Shown: in pieces, positions 14,860 through 24,554 of the stretch
Numbering within the stretch: position 1 is the stretch's first letter
Layout: each line of letters starts with the position of its first letter
NCBI GenBank assembly: GCA_036524005.1
Contig: DATDDB010000047.1
Location: forward strand, 1 to 26,947
Direction of reading: 5' to 3'
Length of the DNA stretch: 26,947 nt
Source: DATDDB01 sp036524005
GTDB lineage: Bacteria > Pseudomonadota > Gammaproteobacteria > Burkholderiales > Gallionellaceae
The notes under the pieces: model-generated
Databases searched by the model: none
Told to the model about the DNA's origin: nothing
The model's input: only the letters and a program-made list of their open reading frames with translations
Program-made: the position numbers and the translations under genes

Positions 14860-15792
14860 ATGATCAAGATTTCCGGACTGACCTTCGATTACCCAGGCCA
14901 CCGCGCGTTGAACAATGTAAGCCTGACGGTCGAACCCGGCAGCGTCACCGCGCTGGTGGGTCCGAATGGCGCAGGCAAGACCACCCTGATGCGCTGCATC
15001 GCCGGACTGGAAACACCGCTGTCCGGCAGCATCAATGTCGGCGGAATGGATGTCATCGAGCACCCGCGCGAAGTGCACCGCATCATGGGCTACCTCTCGG
15101 ATTTCTTCGGACTCTACCAGGAGCTGACGGTCGCGCAATGCCTGGAGTATGCCGCCGCGTCGCAAGGGCTGGCTGAAGCAGCCATCCCTGCGGCCATCCG
15201 CATGACCGCGCAACAGCTGGATCTCTCCGACCGACTGCAGCAGACCAGCGGCAGCCTGTCGCGCGGCCTGCGCCAGCGCGTGGCCATCGGCCAGGCCATT
15301 ATCCACAAACCCAGGGTACTGCTGCTGGACGAGCCCGCCTCAGGCCTGGACCCCGAAGCGCGCAACCATCTGGCCGTGCTGTTCCGCCAGTTGCAGGCCG
15401 ATGGCATGACGCTGCTGGTTTCCTCCCACATCCTGGCCGAACTGGACGAATATTCCACCCACCTGCTCTCGGTGCGCGACGGGCGCGTGCTGGAAAACCG
15501 CGCGCTGCAGGCCACGCACCTGCCGGGTGCGAGCCGCAGCCTGCGCATCACCCTGGCGGCGCCGGACAGCCGCCTGGCTGACTGGCTGGCACAGCAGCCC
15601 GGCATCGAAATCCACGACAGCGGGGAGGATCAGGCACTAATCGGAATCGAAGGCGATTTGCTTGCACAATCCGGGCTGCTCGCCGAATTGGTGAAGGCCG
15701 GGTTCGCCGTGGCATCCTTCGCCGAATACAAAGAAAACCTGCAGCAATCCTATCTGCGCTCTGTCGCCACGCACCTGGAGAATATGCAATGA
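14860..15792 (+). CDS. ABC transporter ATP-binding protein
   Basis: A 310-residue nucleotide-binding subunit. It has Walker A GPNGAGKT (34-41), Q-loop region near YLSDFFGLYQELT, Walker B VLLLDEPASGLDP (153-165) and switch histidine H190 (SSH). The signature is LSRGLRQR (133-140) instead of LSGGQ, a variant common in ABC-2 export ATPases. A C-terminal region of about 90 residues follows the ATPase core. The start has GGGAG six bases upstream. It overlaps the permease gene by four bases (ATGA), so the two form one exporter or membrane-modifying complex; the substrate is unknown. Confidence 0.93.
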   Translation: MIKISGLTFDYPGHRALNNVSLTVEPGSVTALVGPNGAGKTTLMRCIAGLETPLSGSINVGGMDVIEHPREVHRIMGYLSDFFGLYQELTVAQCLEYAAASQGLAEAAIPAAIRMTAQQLDLSDRLQQTSGSLSRGLRQRVAIGQAIIHKPRVLLLDEPASGLDPEARNHLAVLFRQLQADGMTLLVSSHILAELDEYSTHLLSVRDGRVLENRALQATHLPGASRSLRITLAAPDSRLADWLAQQPGIEIHDSGEDQALIGIEGDLLAQSGLLAELVKAGFAVASFAEYKENLQQSYLRSVATHLENMQ

Positions 15793-17120
15793 TGAACCCC
15801 GAATTCAAGCGCAACCTGTGGCTGTCTTTTTCCACACACAAGCTCATCGCAATGCCGGCGCTGCTGACGCTGGGTGCGCTGGCCCTCGCCATGTCCGACA
15901 AGTTCTCCGACAGGACGGCCGATAATCTCTATACCGCAGCAGTCTCCGCGTTCATCTTCATCGTATGGCTGTGGGGCGCGCGCAATGCCAACCTGAGCAT
16001 CGTGGACGAATTGCGCGACAAGACCTGGGACCAGCAGCGCATGAGCGCCCTGAACCCGTGGGCCATGACCTGGGGCAAGCTGTTCGGCTCAACCTCGTTC
16101 AACTGGTATGGCGGGGCCATTTGCCTCGCCATCGCCATACCTGCCGGCATCATCGCAGGTGACAAGGCCTGGATGCTGGACCTGCCCGCCTTCGTTGCCA
16201 CCGGGATAATGCTGCATGCCACCCTGATCGCCCTCAACCTGCACACCGGGCAAATGGAAATGCAGCTGATCCAGCGCGGGGGGCTGGGCTGGATCGTCAT
16301 CATTTTCACGCTCATCTCATTCAATATATTCACCGATGTGTTTATCATCGAACACGACATCACCTGGTGGGGTATTCAGGCTCCCGGCAAGCTTGTCCTG
16401 CTCTACAGCACCGTGCTGTTTGGCATCTGCGCGGTGTTCTCCGCCTGGCGCGTCGTCAGCAATGCCTTGCAGGTGCGCACCATACCCTGGGCATGGCCGC
16501 TGTTCGCCCTGATACTGACCGCCTATTTTTCCGGATTTTCCGCTTCCGCCAGCGAGTATCCGGTTTTCGTCATCAGCCGCATCGGCCTGGTCATCACCGC
16601 CGTCATGACCTATGGCACGCTGTTCTCCGAACCGGCCAGGCTTCCGGACTGGAACATGCTGCGCCTGCGCCAGCAAAGAAACGACTGGCGCGGCTGGCTG
16701 CAAAACCTGCCGCTGTGGCCGACCACCCTGCTGCTGGCTTTCTGCTTTGCCTTGCTGGGCTCGCTGCCCGCCGACAATCCCCAAACCGGATTGGGACTGA
16801 TATACGAGCCCTTCCTTGCATTGCCGGTCGGCTTTGCTTTCATGCTGCTGCGTGACGCCGGCATCGTGCTGTTCTTTTCGTTTTCGCCCAAGTCCAAGCG
16901 CCCCGGGTCGGTGGCTCTGCTCTACCTCATCGTGCTGGATGCGCTGCTGCCGTTCTTCTTCAAGGTGGCAGGGCTGGATGCGGTTTCCTACTTCCTCCTC
17001 CCGCTGGGCAATAAATATGGCGCTGCGGTCGGCGTAATGGCAATGGCCACGCAGGCCATCATTGCGCTCGGACTCGTGGCCTGGCGGCTGCAGCAGTCGA
17101 AACTGGCGGAGGCAGCATAA
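15789..17120 (+). CDS. ABC-2 type permease, about 12 membrane helices
   Basis: A 443-residue integral membrane protein with roughly twelve hydrophobic segments spread from about residue 18 to 435, for example LYTAAVSAFIFIVWLWGARN, WIVIIFTLISFNIFTDVF and VALLYLIVLDALLPFFF. It is the membrane partner of the preceding ATPase, with an ATGA start-stop overlap. No substrate is suggested by the sequence. ABC-2 systems usually export or act on lipids, polysaccharides or drugs, but none can be chosen here. Confidence 0.87.
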   Translation: MMNPEFKRNLWLSFSTHKLIAMPALLTLGALALAMSDKFSDRTADNLYTAAVSAFIFIVWLWGARNANLSIVDELRDKTWDQQRMSALNPWAMTWGKLFGSTSFNWYGGAICLAIAIPAGIIAGDKAWMLDLPAFVATGIMLHATLIALNLHTGQMEMQLIQRGGLGWIVIIFTLISFNIFTDVFIIEHDITWWGIQAPGKLVLLYSTVLFGICAVFSAWRVVSNALQVRTIPWAWPLFALILTAYFSGFSASASEYPVFVISRIGLVITAVMTYGTLFSEPARLPDWNMLRLRQQRNDWRGWLQNLPLWPTTLLLAFCFALLGSLPADNPQTGLGLIYEPFLALPVGFAFMLLRDAGIVLFFSFSPKSKRPGSVALLYLIVLDALLPFFFKVAGLDAVSYFLLPLGNKYGAAVGVMAMATQAIIALGLVAWRLQQSKLAEAA

Positions 17121-17122
17121 GC

Positions 17123-17563
17123 GTGCCATCCGCAGCACTGCTGGAGCGGACGCTGCACAGCGAGATACCGCTCTCACAAGCGATGGGCATCCGCGTGGCA
17201 GGCTATGACGGGCGCTGCCTGCGGCTTGCCGCCCCGCTCGCGCCCAACATCAACCACAAGCTCACCGCATTCGGCGGCAGTCTCTATTCGCTTGCCGTGC
17301 TGTGCGGCTGGGGGTTGCTGCACCTCAAGCTGGCCGAAGCCGGGCTGCACAAGCACATCGTCATCCAGGAAGGCAGCATCCGCTACCTGCACCCGCTCAA
17401 TCAGGAGATGGTGGCCGAGTGCTGCGTGGACGACTCCGAGCTTGGCCGCTTCCTGCGTATGCTGAAAAAGCATGACCGCGCCCGCCTGTCGCTCGCTGTC
17501 GCCATAGGGAAGGAAGGACAGCCCGCCGTCGAATTTTCCGGACGTTATGTCGTGCACGGGTAG
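17123..17563 (+). CDS. YiiD C-terminal-type thioesterase
   Basis: A 146-residue hotdog-fold protein of the YiiD C-terminal (putative thioesterase) family. It contains PNINHKLTAFGGSLYSLAVL (about 34-53), where family members have NxxxTxFGGSLxxL, then a central helix and a strand with EGSIRYLHPL. The start is GTG at 17123, two bases after the permease stop, with GGAGG ten bases upstream, so it is probably the third cistron of the ABC operon. The natural acyl substrate is unknown. Confidence 0.85.
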   Translation: MPSAALLERTLHSEIPLSQAMGIRVAGYDGRCLRLAAPLAPNINHKLTAFGGSLYSLAVLCGWGLLHLKLAEAGLHKHIVIQEGSIRYLHPLNQEMVAECCVDDSELGRFLRMLKKHDRARLSLAVAIGKEGQPAVEFSGRYVVHG

Positions 17564-17593
17564 ACGCGCGCCGCTGCTCCCGGCAATACAATT

Positions 17594-19099
17594 TCACATT
17601 TCAAAAAACCTGAACTGGTTCCGGCCGGAATGTTTCGCCTGGTACATAGCCAGGTCGGCCCTCTTTAACAATTCCCGCTCCTCCACTGAATCATCGGCTG
17701 CATAAACCGCGATTCCGATGCTCGTGGTAATTTTCAATTCGTGCCCCAGGCAGGAAAGCGGTTCACCCATCAGCTCCAGGATCTTCTCGGCAACCAGTGA
17801 TGCATCCTTGGGCTGGTCAATTTCCGGCAGGAGGATGACAAACTCATCCCCCCCTATCCGGCTGACCGTGTCCCCGCTGCGTACGCAAGACCCCAGCCTG
17901 CCGGCCATCTTTCTGATCAGTTCATCCCCGACATCGTGTCCCAGCGTATCGTTGATCTCCTTGAACCGGTCCAGGTCCAGGAACAATAGCGCAAGCAAGC
18001 GGTTGTGACGCTTTGCCTGGGAAAGCTCGTGTTTCAGATAATCCATCAGCAACCGCCGGTTGGGCAGATCGGTAAGCGGGTCGTGATAGGCCATATGATG
18101 GACGCGCTTTTCGCTTTTTTGCAGTTTCGAGTAAAGCTGGTCTTTTTCCTCGAGCAAGGTGTGGAGTTGCCGGTTGGCAGCCGAAAGATCACCCATTACC
18201 TTCGCGACCTGCTGGTAGAGCAGATTGATCTGGCCAAGAAACACCGGCAGGAGGATGCTTGCCGCGATCATCGATTCCAGGCGCCCGCCGTACCAGCCTA
18301 TGGTATAGCGTGCATTAGAACCCAGGCTGGACATGACATCGGCCAGGAAGGCAACCATAGCCACAGCCAGCCAGACATAAAGAATGGACAAGTGTCTTGC
18401 CTGCCGAAAGGCTAACGCCAGCGCTGCCGCGGACAGCAATGCCGCCAAGCCGCCAACCACATAGAACGTCGGCGTCAGCGGGTGCCGGTCTGTATAGATC
18501 AGCACAGGAAGCCTGTCATGAAAGACGGTCACGGCAAGTGTAATGGCAACGACAAGAATTGTTATCAGCGCAAGAGCGCCGGCAACTGCCGGAACTATCC
18601 ATTCCCTGGGCAGTTTATTGCCCCCGGAGCGAGCGCGGACCACCAGCGACAGTATGACTAGAGCAGGAAAGCATATGTGCCAGAAATGCCAGACCCATAT
18701 CGAGCTTTGCGTGCCGCCGATGACTCCGCCCGTCCCCAGCAGCGCCCCGGGGAAGGAAAACAAGAACGGGATGGTGACCAGCGAACTGAAAAGGTAAGCG
18801 CAGGCGAGCAACAAATATGAAACCAGGCGGCGGTAACGGAACTGGCTAAGCAGCAACATGCCCGTGACAGCATCCGCGATGAACACGAAGGTCGCGTGAA
18901 AAGTGGCAAACTGCGGAAGCGGCTCAAGCGGAATGTCGCCGAAAGCAAAGATCATGCAGACCACGACTGCGATGCATGCCGAAGACGCCATGCCCCAGCG
19001 GATATGCCGGCGGCTCGCGGTTCGCGGCTTGTCGAGCGCCAGTTCCCACTGGCTGTAGGATTCCGCATCCACCATGGCAGTTGAGTTGGGTTCGTTCAT
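17594..19099 (-). CDS. Membrane diguanylate cyclase, MASE4-GGDEF
   Basis: A 501-residue inner-membrane enzyme making c-di-GMP from GTP. The N-terminal half (about 36-295) has seven or eight membrane helices. Its features LPQFATFHATFVFIADAVTG and FSFPGALLGTGG are typical of the MASE4 sensor as I recall it. A short coiled coil (about 295-335) leads to the GGDEF domain, which starts HDPLTDLPNRR. The active site GGDEF is intact (416-420), and an inhibitory RxxD site (R407-D410) lies five residues before it, so product inhibition is expected. Its ATG shares one base with the porin stop (TGATG), which implies coupled translation. Confidence 0.94.
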   Translation of the reverse strand: MNEPNSTAMVDAESYSQWELALDKPRTASRRHIRWGMASSACIAVVVCMIFAFGDIPLEPLPQFATFHATFVFIADAVTGMLLLSQFRYRRLVSYLLLACAYLFSSLVTIPFLFSFPGALLGTGGVIGGTQSSIWVWHFWHICFPALVILSLVVRARSGGNKLPREWIVPAVAGALALITILVVAITLAVTVFHDRLPVLIYTDRHPLTPTFYVVGGLAALLSAAALALAFRQARHLSILYVWLAVAMVAFLADVMSSLGSNARYTIGWYGGRLESMIAASILLPVFLGQINLLYQQVAKVMGDLSAANRQLHTLLEEKDQLYSKLQKSEKRVHHMAYHDPLTDLPNRRLLMDYLKHELSQAKRHNRLLALLFLDLDRFKEINDTLGHDVGDELIRKMAGRLGSCVRSGDTVSRIGGDEFVILLPEIDQPKDASLVAEKILELMGEPLSCLGHELKITTSIGIAVYAADDSVEERELLKRADLAMYQAKHSGRNQFRFFEM

Positions 19100-20394
19100 C
19101 AGAATGACCAGGTAAGCTGCAGCGTTATGCGGTTACCCAGGTTGGCTGCAATTGCCAGTGCATTGGTCAATGCAGCGCCCGCAGGAATTGCACCAGGGTT
19201 GGTAACCTTCATGCTGCGCCATTCATAATTGAGGAGCGCATGGGTGCTCTTGTTGAAAAAATGCCGGATCCCAAGCGTGGTGGTGGCGAACTCGCGTTCA
19301 TTGGCGGCATTCTGCGTCATGAAGTCGAGGTAATCATAGCGCAGGTCCAGCTCCCATTTCGGCTGAAAACGCCAGCCGCCTTCCAGGTACCAGCCGTTTG
19401 CTTTTTCGTTTACCCCGACCGCAAATGGATTGCCAAAAAATGGCGGCGTGGGTCCGCCCACGATCATTCCTGCCCCGCGTATATATTCTGCCGAAACGCG
19501 GCGATCTCCCTGCAGATACTTGAAGCCTGTGCCTTCTCTAAGCTGATCGAAGTACTGGCCACCGAAGCTGCGCTTGCCATCCTGCCGCCAGACAAACACG
19601 CTGAAGTCTTCGCGGTTTGGCCCGCTGCCGCCGAAGATGTGCGACACCTGGAAACGCAGGGTCAGATCCTTGTTGCCGTTGCCGTCCCGCATGTTTTCAA
19701 TCTGGCCGCCGTTGGAAACCATGGCCGCATAGGAGAATTCCAACGGCCCCTGGTCAAACCAGTCGTAAACCTGGACGCCCCAATCGCGGAACCCTGAGAA
19801 ACCCCCAACCAGATTGGCCGGCGTGGTGCCCGATGGGTTGACCAGGCCTGCAGTCGCCACGGGCAAGCCCACCAGCAAATACAGCACGACATTGGAGTTG
19901 TACGCATAGGGCGAGGAAGTGTTCGCGACCTGCAACGCCTCTTCGCTGGTGGGGGTCTTGAACAACCCGGCGCGGATGCGCGCGCCCGGAATATAGTTGA
20001 AGGTGAGCGATGCGTCAGTCAGCACGGCATCCTGATAATAGGTGACGCCATTCTGCCCCGCATCCCCGGCGACTGCGTAGTTGATATTGTCATTCAGACT
20101 GCCGCGCACATTTGCCACCGCCCGCGCAAACTGGAATTGGCCGGTCTTGTTCAGTTGCGGCCAATTCAGATTGAGCACGGTGAATTTTCCGTTGTTGGCC
20201 GCCGTTGCTCCTTGCAGTCCGGTAATCGGCACGGCATCTATGTAGGTATAGGCAGGCTGGAGAAAGCCGGAAAAGCGGGCGGCGGGCGCGCCCGGCACCT
20301 CGTTCCCCTGCACCTGCAGCCAATTGGTGGCCTGCGCCTGAAACGAGCATCCGGCGGCAAGTAATATTGCGGCTAGGAATTTCATTCTCACCAT
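19099..20394 (-). CDS. Outer-membrane beta-barrel porin
   Basis: A secreted protein of 431 residues from the ATG at 20394. It begins MVRMKFLAAILLAAGCSFQA and has a likely signal peptidase I cut after QAQA. The mature part alternates polar and aromatic residues in barrel-like strands and ends in phenylalanine (QLTWSF), the usual outer-membrane assembly signal. The fold recalls phosphate-selective (OprP/OprO-like) porins; the solute is unknown. An earlier in-frame start at 20439 would place fifteen residues before the signal peptide and is less likely. GAGG lies nine bases before the chosen ATG. It is cotranscribed with the diguanylate cyclase and divergent from the hybrid kinase. Confidence 0.85.
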   Translation of the reverse strand: MVRMKFLAAILLAAGCSFQAQATNWLQVQGNEVPGAPAARFSGFLQPAYTYIDAVPITGLQGATAANNGKFTVLNLNWPQLNKTGQFQFARAVANVRGSLNDNINYAVAGDAGQNGVTYYQDAVLTDASLTFNYIPGARIRAGLFKTPTSEEALQVANTSSPYAYNSNVVLYLLVGLPVATAGLVNPSGTTPANLVGGFSGFRDWGVQVYDWFDQGPLEFSYAAMVSNGGQIENMRDGNGNKDLTLRFQVSHIFGGSGPNREDFSVFVWRQDGKRSFGGQYFDQLREGTGFKYLQGDRRVSAEYIRGAGMIVGGPTPPFFGNPFAVGVNEKANGWYLEGGWRFQPKWELDLRYDYLDFMTQNAANEREFATTTLGIRHFFNKSTHALLNYEWRSMKVTNPGAIPAGAALTNALAIAANLGNRITLQLTWSF

Positions 20395-20617
20395 CACGCG
20401 CAGCCTCACGGTAACAAGTGGTAGAACGCAATCCTGCATTATTGCAGCGCACGTTGAATTAGCGCTTTGAGTACAAGTTTACTCCTGCGCTGCCGAATGC
20501 GGCAATCAGACTTTTGGCAAATAAGCCCCTGCGAACGTATCGCCGCGGCTCACTTCTGGTATGCTGTCAAAAAACGTCCCAGTGATCGACGGGGGATCAA
20601 CAAGGGAAGGCCACATC

Positions 20618-22963
20618 GTGCCGGAAAAGACCACTGCATCCATCAGGAAGAACCTCTACGTCCTGGCCAGCGTCGTCGTGTTTGCCATGATGGGCACGCT
20701 TGGCTTTACCATTTACGCCAATACCCAGAGCGCAATCAAGGAGGAAAAGGATAGGCTCAGGACCCTTTCCACCATCATTGCCTCCAATACCTCCACGTTA
20801 TTACAGAGAAACCGCGAAGCTCTGGAACTGATAGCCCGGCGCCCGGCCGTCCAGGCGATGAATCCCGCAAAATGCGATCACATCCTGCTGGAATTCCGTG
20901 ATTTATTTCCGCGCTTTGCCAATCTCGCCACTGTGGACCTGAACGGCACCGCGCCCTGCTCCGGCGTGCCACAGCCGGGCGGCAAGCCGGTATCGGTTGC
21001 CAAGACCGAGTGGTTCAGGCGCGGCATGGCGGAGCAGCGCTTTCTTGCCGGCAATCCCTTCATCGGCCCGATCACCCACCGCTGGGTGTCGGTGCTGGTG
21101 CAGCCCGTATGGAACCAGAACCATCAACTGCGGGGTTTTGTCGGCCTGCCCCTGGATATGGAGTTCTACGACCCCCACATTTCGGATGCTCCGCTCCCGG
21201 AAGGCACGCGCTTCGGCATCATCGCCGGTGACGGTACACTGGTCTGGCGCAATGTCGATCCTGAACACCTGATCGGCAAGAACATTGGCGAACAGCCTGG
21301 CGTCCAAATGATTTTGCGGGTCAAGGATGGCGAATTCAAAAGCACCGGCACTGACGGCATCGAGCGCTACTATTCGGCTTCCCCCATTGCCATGGTGAAC
21401 TGGTATGCCTTCGTGGGTGTCGAGTCGCGCCACGTATACGCGGCTATCACCCGTTCCGTCGTGCTCAACTCGCTGATCGCCCTGCTGAGCTTGCTCACCA
21501 TCGGCGCCCTGCTCATTTTCTTCGTGCGCCGCATCGCACAGGCAGATTTGGAACTGGTGCGCGCCAAGAACGCAGCAGAAACCGCGAACCGCTCGAAGAG
21601 CACCTTCCTCTCCAACATGAGCCATGAGTTGCGCACGCCGCTCAATGCCATTCTGGGGTTTTCCGGCCTGCTGCGCAAAGACCCTGCGATCACCCAATCG
21701 CAGCGCGAAGACTTGGACATCATCAATCGCAGTGGCGCACACCTGCTGTCGCTCATCAATGACGTGCTGGAAATGTCCAAGATCGAAGCCGGCCGGGTAC
21801 AACTGGAAAATGCGCCCATCGACCTGGGACTGCTGGTGCGCGACGTAACCGACATGATGCAGGCGCGCGCCGAGGAAAAAAGACTGCAGCTGCTCATAGA
21901 CCAATCGTCCGACTTTCCGCGCTTCATCATGGGTGACGAATCCAGGCTGCGCCAGGTGCTGATCAACCTGGTTGGCAATGCCGTTAAATTTACCGAGCAA
22001 GGCGGCGTTACGGTGCGGCTGGGGGTGAACGCCGAAACCGAACCGCAGCGCATGCTGATCGAAGTCGAAGACTCGGGAATGGGAATCAAACCCGAGGATC
22101 AGCGCCTCATCTTCCAGCCGTTTGTACAATTCGCCCATTCCGGCATGCAAGAAGGAACCGGGCTGGGGTTGGCCATCACGCACCAGTTCGTCCAACTGAT
22201 GGGCGGAAAAATCAGCCTTCAGAGCACGCCAGGCAAGGGGTCGGTGTTCAGGGTGGAACTGCCCATGCAGCTGGCCGCTGGCGCTGCCATCAGCAAGCCG
22301 CAGGAAACGCCTGGTGAAGTGACAGGGCTGGCCCCGGGGCAACCCGAGTTCCGCATCCTGATCGTGGAAGATCAGGTCGAGAATCGGTTGCTGCTGGAAC
22401 GGCTGCTGCAAGGCGTAGGCTTCAAGGTCAAGGTGGCAGAGAACGGCCAGCGCGGCATCGAGTTATTCCAGAGCTGGAATCCGCATTTCATCTGGATGGA
22501 CCGGCGCATGCCGACCATGGATGGAGTTGAAGCCACCCAGCGAATACGCGCGCTCCCCGGCGGCAAGGAGGTGAAAATCGTGGGGGTGACGGCCTCGGTG
22601 TTTCAGGAGCAGCGTGAAGAGCTGACCCGTGCAGGAATGGACGACTTCGTGCGCAAACCCTATCGCAGCAGCGAAATATATGAGTGCATGGCGAAACATC
22701 TGGGCGTACGCTACGCATATAGCGCTGCGGCACCGGCAGAAATAGGCATGGAGATGGTTACGCTTACCCCTGAAATGCTGGAAGCCGTGCAACCGTTGTT
22801 ACGCAATGAATTGGCAGCGGCCCTGCAAAGCCTGGACAGCGAACGCATCGATGCGGTTATCGAGGCGATCGCGCAGGGCAATGCACCACTGGGGCAGGCA
22901 CTTGCGCAGTTGGCCGGCAACTTCGATTACCCGGCGATCCTGCGCGCGTTAAAGGTCGCTTGA
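20618..22963 (+). CDS. Hybrid sensor histidine kinase: Cache-HisKA-HATPase-REC
   Basis: An inner-membrane sensor. A helix near the N-terminus is followed by a periplasmic double-Cache-like ligand domain of about 250 residues and a second helix (VVLNSLIALLSLLTIGALL). Next come HisKA with phospho-histidine in FLSNMSHELRTPLNAI, an HATPase with N-box NLVGNAVKF and G boxes DSGMGI and GTGLGLA, and a C-terminal receiver with FIWMDRRMPTMDG as phosphoacceptor. About 70 helical residues follow, possibly Hpt-like but without a clear histidine motif. The GTG at 20618 is preferred, with GGGAAGG seven bases upstream. An ATG at 20561 adds 19 residues without a ribosome site. It sits one base before the HD-GYP gene, its likely output partner. 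Confidence 0.92.
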   Translation: MPEKTTASIRKNLYVLASVVVFAMMGTLGFTIYANTQSAIKEEKDRLRTLSTIIASNTSTLLQRNREALELIARRPAVQAMNPAKCDHILLEFRDLFPRFANLATVDLNGTAPCSGVPQPGGKPVSVAKTEWFRRGMAEQRFLAGNPFIGPITHRWVSVLVQPVWNQNHQLRGFVGLPLDMEFYDPHISDAPLPEGTRFGIIAGDGTLVWRNVDPEHLIGKNIGEQPGVQMILRVKDGEFKSTGTDGIERYYSASPIAMVNWYAFVGVESRHVYAAITRSVVLNSLIALLSLLTIGALLIFFVRRIAQADLELVRAKNAAETANRSKSTFLSNMSHELRTPLNAILGFSGLLRKDPAITQSQREDLDIINRSGAHLLSLINDVLEMSKIEAGRVQLENAPIDLGLLVRDVTDMMQARAEEKRLQLLIDQSSDFPRFIMGDESRLRQVLINLVGNAVKFTEQGGVTVRLGVNAETEPQRMLIEVEDSGMGIKPEDQRLIFQPFVQFAHSGMQEGTGLGLAITHQFVQLMGGKISLQSTPGKGSVFRVELPMQLAAGAAISKPQETPGEVTGLAPGQPEFRILIVEDQVENRLLLERLLQGVGFKVKVAENGQRGIELFQSWNPHFIWMDRRMPTMDGVEATQRIRALPGGKEVKIVGVTASVFQEQREELTRAGMDDFVRKPYRSSEIYECMAKHLGVRYAYSAAAPAEIGMEMVTLTPEMLEAVQPLLRNELAAALQSLDSERIDAVIEAIAQGNAPLGQALAQLAGNFDYPAILRALKVA

Positions 22964-22964
22964 T

Positions 22965-24554
22965 ATGGCACACAAGAGCGTGATTCTTGCCGTCGACGAT
23001 ACCCCGGCTTCCCTCAAGCTGTTGACCGACATGCTGAAGGAGGAAGGCTATGAGGTGCGTTCCGCAATCAACGGTGACCTAGCCTTGCGTTCCGCCGCGA
23101 GCAGCCCGCCTGACCTGGTGCTGCTCGACATCCGCATGGCCGGCATGGATGGCTTTGAAGTCTGCCGCCGGCTCAAGGCTGAAGAAATAACGCGCAGCAT
23201 CCCGGTCATATTTGTCAGCGCGATGACGGCAACTGAAGAGAAGGTGCGCGGGTTTGAATTGGGCGCAGTGGACTTTGTCACCAAACCGTACCAGCGCGAA
23301 GAATTGCTGGCGCGCGTCCGCACCCATCTCGAACTGATGAACCTGCGCCTCCACCTGGAAGAGCTGGTGGCGGAGCGCACGCTGGAGCTTGGCAAGAGCG
23401 ATGCCGCTTTGCGCAAACTTAACCGGGCGCTCAAGACCCTGGGCGATGGCGACCATGCGCTGGTCCACGCCAGGGAAGAAGGCGAGCTGATGCGCGACAT
23501 GTGCCGCGCTGCGACGGATAGCGGCGGATACGCCCTGGCCTGGGCGGGATATTTGCACCAGGACGAGCGCAAGCGCATCGAACCGGTGGCCAGCTCCGGC
23601 CCGGGAAAAGACTACGTGAAAACGCTGGAGGTGACCTGGGCGGATGAGCCCAGGGGCCAGGGACCGACCGGCAGCGCGGCACGCACCGGGCAAACCCAGG
23701 TTGCCCAGGATATTGCGCACGACCCGCGCATGGAGCCTTGGCGCAACGAGGCGGCAAAATATGGATTTGCGTCGAGCATTGCCCTGCCCCTCAAACAGAA
23801 CGGGACTGTCTTTGGCGTGATGAATATTTATGCGGCAGAAGCTGAAGCGTTTGGTGCCGATGAGATCAAGCTGCTCGAGGAAATGGCCGGAGACCTTTCG
23901 TTCGGGATCGCCACCTTGCATACCCGCAATGAGCTTGAGCAGGCGATTGCCGAGCGCCAGCGCTACTACAACCAGATGCGCGCAGGATTGGAAAAGGCGG
24001 TGGATGCAATTGCCGCCACCCTGGAAATGCGCGATCCCTATACCGCCGGCCATCAGCGCCGCGTGGCCGACCTGGCCACTGCAATTGCGCGCGAACTGGG
24101 ATTGCCCGATGAGCAAGTACAGGCCATACATCTCGCGGGCACGGTGCACGATCTCGGGAAAATCCACATCCCGGCGGAAATTCTGACCAAGCCCGGCAAG
24201 CTGAGCGATCTCGAGTACCGATTCATCAAGACCCATCCGCAGGCCGGGTACGACATCCTGAAAGGCATCGATTTCCCCTGGCCGATTGCCCACATGGTTT
24301 TGCAGCACCATGAACGGCTTGACGGCTCGGGCTACCCGAACCGCCTGAAGGGCGACGACATCATCCTGGAAGCGCGCATCCTGGCCGTGGCGGACGTGGT
24401 GGAAGCCATGTTTTCCAACCGCCCCTATCGTCCCGGCCTGGGCCTGGATGCGGCACTGGATGAAATAACACGCAATCGCGGCAAATTCTATGATGCCAAA
24501 GCGGTGGACGCCTGCGTCAAACTGCTCCGGGAGAACGGTTATCGCCTGTCCTGA
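22965..24554 (+). CDS. Response regulator c-di-GMP phosphodiesterase: REC-GAF-HD-GYP
   Basis: A 529-residue soluble protein. The receiver has D11-D12, phosphoacceptor D55 (LVLLDIRMAGMDG) and K107 (VTKPYQ). A coiled linker leads to a GAF domain (about 160-315) containing EVTWADEPRGQGPTGSA and FASSIALPL. The HD-GYP domain has the metal pair H395-D396 (TVHDLGKIHIP) and HHERLDGSGYP (448-458), both intact, so hydrolysis of c-di-GMP is expected. It starts one base after the hybrid kinase stop (TGATATG), so the kinase probably phosphorylates it. The GAF domain may bind a further small ligand. Confidence 0.95.
   Translation: MAHKSVILAVDDTPASLKLLTDMLKEEGYEVRSAINGDLALRSAASSPPDLVLLDIRMAGMDGFEVCRRLKAEEITRSIPVIFVSAMTATEEKVRGFELGAVDFVTKPYQREELLARVRTHLELMNLRLHLEELVAERTLELGKSDAALRKLNRALKTLGDGDHALVHAREEGELMRDMCRAATDSGGYALAWAGYLHQDERKRIEPVASSGPGKDYVKTLEVTWADEPRGQGPTGSAARTGQTQVAQDIAHDPRMEPWRNEAAKYGFASSIALPLKQNGTVFGVMNIYAAEAEAFGADEIKLLEEMAGDLSFGIATLHTRNELEQAIAERQRYYNQMRAGLEKAVDAIAATLEMRDPYTAGHQRRVADLATAIARELGLPDEQVQAIHLAGTVHDLGKIHIPAEILTKPGKLSDLEYRFIKTHPQAGYDILKGIDFPWPIAHMVLQHHERLDGSGYPNRLKGDDIILEARILAVADVVEAMFSNRPYRPGLGLDAALDEITRNRGKFYDAKAVDACVKLLRENGYRLS

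Noticed and set aside
20326..20394. Possible lipobox (LAAGC) in the porin leader
   Set aside because: The barrel-like mature sequence, the terminal phenylalanine and a good signal peptidase I site a few residues later (QAQA) fit a porin better than a lipoprotein.
20491..20504. Small hairpin TGCCG-AATG-CGGCA in the porin/kinase divergent region
   Set aside because: A five-bp stem with only a short T-rich stretch after it, upstream of a gene start; too weak to call a terminator or operator.
20903..22411. Open frame of about 500 codons antisense to the hybrid kinase
   Set aside because: It is the mirror of a well-supported kinase with all motifs, in GC-rich DNA where antisense frames stay open by chance. 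Its product has no recognisable domain.
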